From Candidatus Hydrogenedens sp. (GTDB lineage: Bacteria; Hydrogenedentota; Hydrogenedentia; Hydrogenedentales; Hydrogenedentaceae): 10,000 bases of DNA. A program made the position numbers and the translations under genes. Location: assembly GCA_020216745.1 (NCBI GenBank), contig JAIWNQ010000263.1:1-10000 (forward strand), read 5' to 3'. The notes below the pieces were generated by a model. It ran no database searches, had not been told where the DNA came from, and saw only the letters and a list, made by a program, of their open reading frames with translations. Shown here in pieces: positions 1-6,961 of this stretch (positions within the stretch are counted from its first letter, which is position 1; each line of letters opens with the position of its first letter).

Positions 1-1
1 A

Positions 2-169
2 GACACTGTTGAAATAGACAAGAAAAAGAAAGTAAAACAAAAAGTTTCTAAACAGAAACATGCTAAAAGTAAAGCAGTGTCTAATAAAAATGAAGAAAAA
101 AATAAAAAGACACCTTCCCAAAAAAATCTTAGTAAAAAATCAACAAAGAAAAAGAGTGAAAAACTTTAG
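2..169 (+). CDS. C-terminal fragment of a lysine-rich protein (5' end outside window)
   Basis: A frame open from the window edge ends in TAG at 167-169 and encodes 55 residues, of which 21 are lysine. The rest is mostly Ser, Gln, Asn, Thr and Glu, with almost no large hydrophobic residues. The other two plus frames hit stops within the first 20 bases, so this is the only usable reading. Such basic, low-complexity tails are found at the C-termini of many nucleic-acid-binding proteins, such as histone-like proteins, topoisomerases, helicases and ribosomal proteins. Which of these it belongs to cannot be told because the folded part lies outside the window. The stop overlaps the stop of the convergent gene by four bases, and no terminator is visible. 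An A-rich stretch can stay open by chance, so this is only moderately certain. Confidence 0.6.
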   Translation, partial: DTVEIDKKKKVKQKVSKQKHAKSKAVSNKNEEKNKKTPSQKNLSKKSTKKKSEKL

Positions 170-2499
170 TTAATGTATCCGTAATATACGCCCATCCAAT
201 AGGGGAGAAGGAAGAACGTTCCTTCATTTTCGTTTACCCCATCCCTTCCTGAACAACTATTCAGTGTAAATGGGTCATTATCATTACGGAGATGAGGTAA
301 TTCTTGAATAGGCAAAGCATACCCATCAATATGCCAACCTCGTACCCGTTCGGGGTGTCGGTCTGCGTCAAACACAACATCAAGCCTTTTCGTATTGTCC
401 ATACAATAAGAGATTAAATCTAAGGGGATTCCTTTTAAGGTTTCTAACGCATGCTCTAAAGCAATTTTATTTGGTTCCGTATAACTCATCAACACCATTG
501 GAACTAACCCAGGGACGTCTGAATATAAGTCCTTAAAACGATTTTCTTGAACATGTTTTGAAAACTCTTTTGCACATGCAAGATATAGAAAATTCCAGAA
601 AGGCTGTTTCATCCTTCCAGCATGTTGCCATGCATGGTCTACTGCAATTCGCCATAGAAGTAATTTTTCTGGGTCATTTTCATATCTAAAAATTCCAAAC
701 CAGCTCATAAGACAAAGATTATTATCCCACGGGACAACATAATCTGGTGGGAAATACATCTTCGATTGCATTGCATTGATATGATAGAAATACTTGTTAC
801 ATAACTCATTAAATTCTTCATTATAAATCTCATCCCCTGTAATATGATGTGCTACACGGAGAAAGGATAACATCATCATAGAATTTAATCCACGTTGTTC
901 CCAGCCTTTGAGTGAATGTAGCATTTCAGGGTTGAAAAAAGCCCAGCGGGTAGGTTTCCCATCATGGTCTATAAGGCAATAATTGTTTTGAATAAGATGG
1001 TCAGTTATTGTTTTAACCACTTCACGAACAGGTTGTTTTTCTTCTTCATTTTCAGCTACAAGGTCGTAATAAATTCCATAAAAGAAGTAGTGTCCTGCTA
1101 ATTCGTCAGAACTTGTATCACATTTCCACATATATTTCCCATCAGAGGATGTTACAAATCGGGGTACAATCTGTTTCCACAGGGGGTCGGTTATTTGCCT
1201 ACGTGCATTATATTCTTTTCCCATTAGTTCATTTACAGGTTCACGCCAGTCTATGGGAATAAGGACTCGTGCAGGGAAACCTCTTCCTGTAATGTCAACA
1301 AGCCGTTTACATGCAAAGAAACTTCTTTTTGCAATTTCTTTTGATTGTAAGTCTTTTGTAACTGCATAACGAAAGGCATGAACCGCACCGTACATAGATG
1401 TATATAGCCCGTCATTATCAGATATTTCCGATTCCCATGTGTCAGTATTATAAGGCTCGAGAAGTCTACATTCGGCAATATAACCGTCACGATTATGACG
1501 TTTTTCAACCTGTTGAATAAAATAATCAGATTTCTCTTCTAAGGTCATGATTTTCCGTTCAATTAGAGAGAGTCCATCAGGTGTGGCAAACCACGCATTA
1601 CCATTGGGTTCAATTGCAATAGAATTGACATGGTCATTTAAGAGCCAGCGATGGCTAAAACGGTAACTGAATTTGTTTTGTTCATACCTTATTGCACCTC
1701 GTTTAGTGGCAAACCAAACGATATCATCCTTTTCTCCAGCCACGGCAGAGATAAATTCATTCCATGGGAGTCCCTCTTTCCCTGTAAATAGGCTCCATGA
1801 ATTGCCATTATATTTTCCAACACCTTCTTTGGCTCCAAACCATAAATTGCCCTGATTGTCATAAACTAACGCATGAACATCCCGAGGTGCCCAACGGCGA
1901 TTCTCATCTTCAGGTAGTAACCATACCCATTCTGCTTTTGTATTGTCATATTGGTAAATACCTTCTTTTGTTCCTATTGCAAGTTCGTTGTTTTCCCCTA
2001 TAGCAATAGAATAAATATCAACACCGGGTCCTTTAATTATCTTTTGCTCTGTTTGGGTTATTTCTAAAATATTTTTCCCACAATTTACATATAACTTTGA
2101 ATTAAAACAGTATAGGTCTGTGATGTTATCATGAGCAGGTAAAGAAATATCACTCCATTTCTTATCATTAAAGTTATACTCATTTACCTGCTTTTCATCA
2201 GCGATGTATAATTTATTTTCAACTGATGAGATATATAACGGCTTAAAAGGAATGTCTTTTAGTTCTTCCCATTTATTATTTTGATATATTTGTATCATGC
2301 CAGATTGAGTTAATATAACTATGCCTATGTTAGGCAAATAGAGGACATCCTTTACATTATTTTCTACCAATCCTTCTTTATCTCTGAAAAAGGTCCTTAC
2401 TTCCTGAACGAAATTCTCATTTCTTTGAGAAATAGAAAAAGTATCGGTAGTGAGTATAGATAGTGAAATAAGAATAGCGATAAAAATAACGTTTTTCAT
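166..2499 (-). CDS. Secreted Reg_prop-type beta-propeller fused to alpha/alpha-barrel-like domain
   Basis: The protein has 777 residues. Residues 1-22 look like a signal peptide (Lys at 2, hydrophobic core 4-16), so it is probably exported. Residues about 40-315 hold repeated blades of the kind found in two-component-regulator propellers. The clearest are near 215-232 (NQGNLWFGAKEGVGKY), 258-272 (DIVWFATKRGAIRY) and 298-313 (PNGNAWFATPDGLSLI). From about 320 to the end the sequence is helix-rich, with aromatic and acidic motifs such as NDGLYTSMYGA (362-372), DTSSDELAGHYFFY (461-474) and GWEQRGLNS (532-540). This resembles the alpha/alpha toroids of several glycosidase, lyase and epimerase families, but I cannot name a family or catalytic residues. 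There is no histidine kinase or DNA-binding part, unlike hybrid sensors that use the same propeller. The start has AAGGAG at 2512-2507, 7 bases upstream. It lies 24 bp after the GH2-like gene, so the two are probably co-transcribed. A role in recognising or processing a polysaccharide is inferred. Confidence 0.85.
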   Translation of the reverse strand: MKNVIFIAILISLSILTTDTFSISQRNENFVQEVRTFFRDKEGLVENNVKDVLYLPNIGIVILTQSGMIQIYQNNKWEELKDIPFKPLYISSVENKLYIADEKQVNEYNFNDKKWSDISLPAHDNITDLYCFNSKLYVNCGKNILEITQTEQKIIKGPGVDIYSIAIGENNELAIGTKEGIYQYDNTKAEWVWLLPEDENRRWAPRDVHALVYDNQGNLWFGAKEGVGKYNGNSWSLFTGKEGLPWNEFISAVAGEKDDIVWFATKRGAIRYEQNKFSYRFSHRWLLNDHVNSIAIEPNGNAWFATPDGLSLIERKIMTLEEKSDYFIQQVEKRHNRDGYIAECRLLEPYNTDTWESEISDNDGLYTSMYGAVHAFRYAVTKDLQSKEIAKRSFFACKRLVDITGRGFPARVLIPIDWREPVNELMGKEYNARRQITDPLWKQIVPRFVTSSDGKYMWKCDTSSDELAGHYFFYGIYYDLVAENEEEKQPVREVVKTITDHLIQNNYCLIDHDGKPTRWAFFNPEMLHSLKGWEQRGLNSMMMLSFLRVAHHITGDEIYNEEFNELCNKYFYHINAMQSKMYFPPDYVVPWDNNLCLMSWFGIFRYENDPEKLLLWRIAVDHAWQHAGRMKQPFWNFLYLACAKEFSKHVQENRFKDLYSDVPGLVPMVLMSYTEPNKIALEHALETLKGIPLDLISYCMDNTKRLDVVFDADRHPERVRGWHIDGYALPIQELPHLRNDNDPFTLNSCSGRDGVNENEGTFFLLPYWMGVYYGYIN

Positions 2500-2523
2500 G
2501 ATATGGCTCCTTATATCTGTTTG

Positions 2524-5500
2524 TTACCAGTTTATATCCAACTGGTTTCTTTTTGTATCGTAGAACTGAATTGAAAACCCATGATTTCCTTTTTCCTTGA
2601 CACACTCAATAAAAATATTGTTTTTCCATCGTTTAAGTGTCACCTTATCTTCAAGAATTTGGACTTCGTTCGAATGGATTGGGTTTTCAATTATTTTAGA
2701 ATTATTGAGCCATAATTTTATTCGGTTAGTAGTCCTAACCTGAACAATAACCTCCTTATTATCCTCATAATTAAATTCCGCAAAAGCGAACGCAATACCG
2801 TTATCTTGTTCGAGGTAAGAAGGATGTAATGGAATTGTAAGAGCTTGATGGAAGTTAAGGAAATGATTATTTTTCTTGTTTGTATGCCATGGCTTCCATG
2901 TATTCACGCCATATTTGCCGTAAAAAGATTCTGACAAATTTGTATTTTTGAATGAAGGATAATAGGTATCTTCTTCACTTTTGGGTATGGGAAATTCTCC
3001 AATAACCAACCATTTACGGAAATATTTATCTCTTTCCGACCTAAACCACTCCACCGAAGATTGTGGAATAGGTAAAGGTTCTTCTGAAGGTATAGCCCTT
3101 CTCGAAAAATAAGTTGCCATATTTGTAAAGATATGAGTAGCCAATGGGTCAATGGAAATGTTTTCTAAAATATGCAGATGAGTGAATACAAGTTTTCCAA
3201 TTCCGTAACGTTGGACCAGTATGTCATTAGCCCAGAAAGGTTCTATTTCATCTTGATGTGGGAAAACAACACAACCACATATATCCTCATCGCCTTTTTC
3301 TGCAATGACCTTAGATGAAATTATGTTATTAAAAGGTTTTTTCATAAGACATCGATTAGGTAGGTTTAAAAAGATAGGATGTGGTTTGACATAGTGAAAA
3401 TGACTGCAATCGGGGTAGTTGTTTAAGTCTATTGTTGTAAATTCTGGACAGTCAGGGAAAATTTCCTTTAGCCTATTCCAATCATCAGGTGGAGAAAAGA
3501 CAATCCCAATGGCTCCATACCGAACTTGTTCTAACATCATTAGAATCTCTTTATCGGGATAGCCAAAAATAGTATTAGAGATTGGAGGTAGAATATAAAT
3601 ATGAGGGATTTCTCCATTTTGGTCTATCCATTCAGAACAAATTTTTTCATAATAATTTGTAGGATCTATTATTTCAACTGGTATTTTAATAGGTGTAGGT
3701 GTAGGTGCTACATAATAGTCAAGTTTTACTTCCGAAACAACGTTATTATCTATTGATAGTTGAGCAACTAATAAATGATTCCCAATATTACTTGACCCTG
3801 AAATGTCCCCTTGCCATAAATCTGTGGTGTCTTTTTTAATTTTGATATTCTTTTTTTTCTTCTTCCATAACACTTGATTTGCTGGGCTTAGAATCTGAAC
3901 AGTTAATCCAACTTGAATTTCGGACTCATCTGCATCAGAATTTATAAAAATTTTATTATCTAAGCGGGGTAATGATATAACAACTGGGGATTCTTCTCCC
4001 TGAGTAAGATTTTGTTTTTCCAATGATAAGGAAATACGAAGATTATTATTTAGTGAGGAAAATTTCTGTAGGAGCTCGGTTGAGTTCTTAAATGTGTCTA
4101 ATAAGGATTCAGCTTCTAAAAATAATGGTCGATTTAAAGTAGAAATACAATGCCCTGCAATTTTCCTATGCTGATAACAAGTATCTATATACGTTTGAAT
4201 ATTTGACAAATAAATCTCTTTGATTTGTTCAAGCAAATTTTCAAAAGAATTTAAAGATAAGTTCAGGTCTCTTTCTTCAAACCCTTGTTTGATTTGTAGA
4301 TAATATTTTTCGAGTATATTCCCTTTTGCATTTTTATCACATTCATTTTCTGAAATGACGTTATCAATACTCTTTACAGCAAAATGTAATATGTTATCAT
4401 TACAAACATGCTCTAAAAATAATCGTGTCGCATTATTTATGTATTGCTGAGGTTTAATGGAAATGTATTTCATTGGAGATAAATCAACTTTATAGGGTGG
4501 GCAAAAACAAAACGTATCATTATTTCCCGAATCTTTATGTTGGATGCTAATAAATCTACTACGGTCAATTTTTCTAAAGAAATGGATAAGTGATTTTGGC
4601 TCTGGTGTCTCTGATGCATCTTCTATTTGAAACCAAACCAGAGAAGGATGATTTATTTGATTTGTTACAATTTCATCTATTTCACGTTCTACTACTTTTT
4701 GCCATTTATGGTGGTTTTGAGAATATTTTAACGAGGGTGTTTCTGAAACTAAAATGCCAATCTCATCACAGAGAGTTAAGACCTTATTAGGTAGAGGTTT
4801 GCCATGGGTGAATAGAAAATTATATCCCAATTTCTTAACGATTAATAGATTCTCTCTGATTATTTTTTCTGACAATGAGTCTGTGTTTATATCTTTATAG
4901 TTCCAATCAAAGTCTAAGGCTTTTACAAAAAATGGCCTGAAGTTAAAAATGAAATAATTTTGACGAACACTAAAATCCCTTATTCCGAATTTAACCTTGG
5001 CTAAATCAGAGTTATTTTCATTTTGGTATTCTACAGTTATGTCATACAAAATCGGTGAATCTGGATCCCATAAGTCAAATTTTTTTAAGGGTATTACAAT
5101 CTTTGGGAGATGATGTTTAATATCGACGCCTAATTCTGGAATTTTAACTGTGTAAGTACCTCCTTTTTGATTTGTATGGGCATTTATGATTAGCATTTTG
5201 CCCATAATATCTGACCTGACACAGACCTTTTGAATATAGAACAAATCTCTTTGCTCTAAATAGACATCCCCCCAAATCCCAGGATAATTCAACCATGAAG
5301 AATCATAGATGAATTTATGGTACGTTTCTTCAATTTTTGAAAAAGGAGACAATTTAATAGCAAGAAAATTCTTTCCTGGCTTTATATATTTTGTAATATG
5401 TATTTGAAAAGGTGAAAATGCTCCGCCTAAATGTTTACCAATATAATTGTTATTAAGCCACAGAGATGCTGAGAAGTTAACATTACTTAAATAAAGGAAA

Positions 5501-5730
5501 AGTAGTTTATTATCTGGTATTTCTTGAATTTCAAATTCTCTAAAGTACCATAAGGTTGTTGTTATAGGATTAAATTGAGGTGGGATAGGTTCTATTTGTG
5601 GAACTTGGATTTCTATACCGTGTCCCAAAGGTGGGGTATTAAACCATTCTTCTGCCTCACCCTGTTGATTAGGGTCAGGAACAACAGTCCAGATACCATC
5701 AAGATTAAATTTTTGTCGATTCGGAAACAT
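2524..5730 (-). CDS. GH2-like multidomain protein with apparently degraded active site
   Basis: The protein has 1068 residues. Residues about 6-160 resemble the GH2 sugar-binding jelly roll (FNLDGIW, then LWYFREFEI, LWLNNNYIGKH, YPGIWGDVYLE). About 160-252 is an Ig-like sandwich. About 255-535 is a TIM-barrel-like part, and about 560-675 a second sandwich. About 680-875 is a glutamine-amidotransferase-like segment of the kind often attached to bacterial GH2 proteins (HPIFLNLPN, GIGKLVFTHLHI). About 890-1065 is a C-terminal sandwich (KWLVIGEFPIP ... IKLWLNN). In GH2 enzymes the acid/base Glu follows HPS in a W-x-x-G-N-E pattern. Here the stretch reads HPSLVWFQIEDAS (361-373), with no NE, and no clear nucleophile SE-(F/Y)-G motif follows. 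It may bind sugar without hydrolysing it. There is no signal peptide, and an in-frame TAG directly upstream of the ATG excludes an N-terminal extension. GAGGAT (5741-5736) is the ribosome binding site. It is the first gene of a two-gene minus operon. Confidence 0.85.
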   Translation of the reverse strand: MFPNRQKFNLDGIWTVVPDPNQQGEAEEWFNTPPLGHGIEIQVPQIEPIPPQFNPITTTLWYFREFEIQEIPDNKLLFLYLSNVNFSASLWLNNNYIGKHLGGAFSPFQIHITKYIKPGKNFLAIKLSPFSKIEETYHKFIYDSSWLNYPGIWGDVYLEQRDLFYIQKVCVRSDIMGKMLIINAHTNQKGGTYTVKIPELGVDIKHHLPKIVIPLKKFDLWDPDSPILYDITVEYQNENNSDLAKVKFGIRDFSVRQNYFIFNFRPFFVKALDFDWNYKDINTDSLSEKIIRENLLIVKKLGYNFLFTHGKPLPNKVLTLCDEIGILVSETPSLKYSQNHHKWQKVVEREIDEIVTNQINHPSLVWFQIEDASETPEPKSLIHFFRKIDRSRFISIQHKDSGNNDTFCFCPPYKVDLSPMKYISIKPQQYINNATRLFLEHVCNDNILHFAVKSIDNVISENECDKNAKGNILEKYYLQIKQGFEERDLNLSLNSFENLLEQIKEIYLSNIQTYIDTCYQHRKIAGHCISTLNRPLFLEAESLLDTFKNSTELLQKFSSLNNNLRISLSLEKQNLTQGEESPVVISLPRLDNKIFINSDADESEIQVGLTVQILSPANQVLWKKKKKNIKIKKDTTDLWQGDISGSSNIGNHLLVAQLSIDNNVVSEVKLDYYVAPTPTPIKIPVEIIDPTNYYEKICSEWIDQNGEIPHIYILPPISNTIFGYPDKEILMMLEQVRYGAIGIVFSPPDDWNRLKEIFPDCPEFTTIDLNNYPDCSHFHYVKPHPIFLNLPNRCLMKKPFNNIISSKVIAEKGDEDICGCVVFPHQDEIEPFWANDILVQRYGIGKLVFTHLHILENISIDPLATHIFTNMATYFSRRAIPSEEPLPIPQSSVEWFRSERDKYFRKWLVIGEFPIPKSEEDTYYPSFKNTNLSESFYGKYGVNTWKPWHTNKKNNHFLNFHQALTIPLHPSYLEQDNGIAFAFAEFNYEDNKEVIVQVRTTNRIKLWLNNSKIIENPIHSNEVQILEDKVTLKRWKNNIFIECVKEKGNHGFSIQFYDTKRNQLDINW
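3850..3856 (-). other. In-frame A-AAA-AAG slippery heptamer in A8 run
   Basis: On the coding strand of the GH2-like gene, codons 623-627 are AAG AAG AAA AAA AAG, containing eight consecutive A. The last seven bases form A-AAA-AAG in the zero frame, the heptamer used for -1 frameshifting in dnaX. A -1 shift would add Glu-Tyr-Gln-Asn and then stop, giving a protein of about 631 residues that keeps the GH2-like part and loses the GATase-like and C-terminal domains. I see no strong upstream Shine-Dalgarno-like stimulator and no strong downstream hairpin, so use of the site is unproven. Confidence 0.3.
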
Positions 5731-5794
5731 CTATTATCCTCAATGATTCTCGAGAGGAATAAGAATTTTACTTTTATTTTTAGTCCCAGTTCAA

Positions 5795-5800
5795 ATTATA
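5795..5800 (-). promoter_or_regulatory. Candidate -10 box for the minus-strand GH2-like operon
   Basis: On the minus strand this reads TATAAT, a perfect sigma70-type -10. It lies in the 122-bp divergent spacer, about 65 bases before the GH2-like start codon. No good -35 hexamer is found at 16-18 bases spacing. A CTCGAG palindrome at 5808-5813 sits in the expected -35/-10 spacer, where a repressor could act. In such AT-rich DNA a chance match is possible. Confidence 0.4.
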
Positions 5801-5802
5801 CT
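5797..5802 (+). promoter_or_regulatory. Candidate -10 box for the plus-strand propeller gene
   Basis: The plus strand reads TATACT here, overlapping the opposite-strand TATAAT by four bases, so the two promoters may be face-to-face and mutually exclusive. The start codon of the plus gene is about 50 bases downstream. No convincing -35 is visible at normal spacing. Confidence 0.3.
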
Positions 5803-5852
5803 ACTATCTCGAGTTAATTATATGAAGAAATGATGAACATGAAAGGAATTGT

Positions 5853-6866
5853 ATGATTGTAGTTATGTTAACTATGATATCAATTATTAATAAAATTGCT
5901 ACTGATAATTTTCAACTTCCTGAACCTGCAGATATATTTAAAAATTTTACACAAAAAAATTCAAATTACGATGTAATACTTCGCCCTGATAAAGATGAAC
6001 CTGAGTGGTGGGCTGGTGCTCCATCAGTAGTTCGAGATTCCAATGGTATTTTTTGGCTTGCATGTAGAATGAGAACCGCCGAAGGACAAAGAGGTTTAAG
6101 GGGTTATGAGATTAGAATATTAAAAAGTGAAGATGGAATTCATTTCAAGACTGTTAAAAATATTTTGCGTGAACAGGTACCCGTTTCTGGTTTTGAGCGT
6201 CCAGCCATTGTGATTGATAAAAAGACAAGCAAATATAAATTATATGCATGTTCGCCTGATGAACATGGGGTATGGTCAATAATTAAGTTTGATGATGCAG
6301 ATACCCCCGAGGAGTTTAAGCCTGATACAGCAAAAAAGGTAATTCAGCCTCCTGAAAAGAGATTTGAACGAGATATTCAACCTCGAGGATATAAAGACCC
6401 TTTTATTTTTATCCATGATAATTTATATCACTGTTATGTAATAGGGTATATCCGAGAAAATGAATGGATATTCCACTTTACAAGTGAGGATGGTGAAACA
6501 TGGAAACCAATAGGAAATAGTATCGAGCCGATAATGAACTTGAATGGATGGCATAACTTTTTTGTGCGTCCCTCATCTATTTTACCTTTAGGAGTTGGAT
6601 TCGTGTTTGTTTATGAAGGTTCAAATATGAATTGGTATGACCCTGTTTACAATATAGCAACAGGTTTAGGTTTTACTTTTGACCTTCATAATATAATAGA
6701 TTTAACGCCAAACTCTCCGTTTTTGGTAAGTTTAACACCTGGGGATAAATTTGCTACATTTAGGTATTCTCATTGGTTATGGGTTAATGATGAGGTGTGG
6801 ATTTATGCAGAAGTTGTTTGCCCAAATCGTACCCATGAGATAAGGCTATACAGAGTAAAGAGGTAA
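5853..6866 (+). CDS. Five-bladed beta-propeller glycosidase-like protein (GH32/43/130-type fold)
   Basis: The 337-residue protein shows five repeated blade-like units: WWAGAPSVVRDSNGIFWLACR (52-72), FERPAIVIDKKTSKYKLYAC (114-133), KDPFIFIHDNLYHCYVIGYI (181-200), FVRPSSILPLGVGFVFVYEG (237-256) and a last unit around 300-320. SEDG-x-x-(F/W) turns at 92-98 and 211-217 are typical of this fold. These features fit the five-bladed propellers of GH32, GH43 and GH130. The Asp-Pro of the first blade that carries the general base in GH32/GH43 is Ala56-Pro57 here, while Asp182-Pro183 in blade three is kept. Activity is therefore doubtful and the substrate unknown. The N-terminus (1-12) is hydrophobic but lacks the usual positive charge, so export is uncertain. 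The start has AAAGGA at 5842-5847. No other in-frame start codon lies between it and the upstream TGA. It is divergent from the GH2-like operon, which suggests a common role. Confidence 0.82.
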   Translation: MIVVMLTMISIINKIATDNFQLPEPADIFKNFTQKNSNYDVILRPDKDEPEWWAGAPSVVRDSNGIFWLACRMRTAEGQRGLRGYEIRILKSEDGIHFKTVKNILREQVPVSGFERPAIVIDKKTSKYKLYACSPDEHGVWSIIKFDDADTPEEFKPDTAKKVIQPPEKRFERDIQPRGYKDPFIFIHDNLYHCYVIGYIRENEWIFHFTSEDGETWKPIGNSIEPIMNLNGWHNFFVRPSSILPLGVGFVFVYEGSNMNWYDPVYNIATGLGFTFDLHNIIDLTPNSPFLVSLTPGDKFATFRYSHWLWVNDEVWIYAEVVCPNRTHEIRLYRVKR

Positions 6867-6881
6867 ACATTAGAACGCAAG

Positions 6882-6909
6882 TTTAAAATATTATCCTGTT
6901 TATTTTAAA
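6882..6909. other. AT-only inverted repeat in the intergenic region
   Basis: Nine-base arms (6882-6890 and 6901-6909) are perfect inverted repeats, made only of A and T, around a 10-base loop. It lies 15 bp after the propeller gene and before glycyl-tRNA synthetase. Without G/C pairs or a following T-run it would be a poor intrinsic terminator. It could equally be an AT-rich upstream promoter element. Confidence 0.25.
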
Positions 6910-6947
6910 ATATTCTTCCATTATTGTGATGATTACCCACCTACATG

Positions 6948-6953
6948 AAAGGA
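6948..6953 (+). promoter_or_regulatory. Shine-Dalgarno AAAGGA that decides the glycyl-tRNA synthetase start
   Basis: AAAGGA lies 8 bases before the GTG at 6962. The upstream in-frame candidates GTG 6926 and ATG 6929 have no purine-rich sequence before them. The 13 bases at 6943-6955 are identical to those at 5837-5849 in front of the propeller gene, where they also hold the ribosome binding site. Confidence 0.65.
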
Positions 6954-6961
6954 ATGCGAAA

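Noticed and set aside
2417..2605. Short minus-strand frame bridging the two operon genes
   Set aside because: It overlaps the ends of both well-supported genes in another frame; the 24-bp spacer with AAGGAG is fully explained by the start of the propeller protein.
4590..4790. Plus-strand open frame of 66 codons inside the GH2-like gene
   Set aside because: It is antisense to a convincing coding region, has no ribosome binding site or recognisable motif, and fits a chance opening.
5731..5852. Riboswitch or small RNA in the divergent spacer
   Set aside because: The 122 bp hold only promoter-like boxes, two short palindromes and ribosome binding sites; no extended stem structure was seen.
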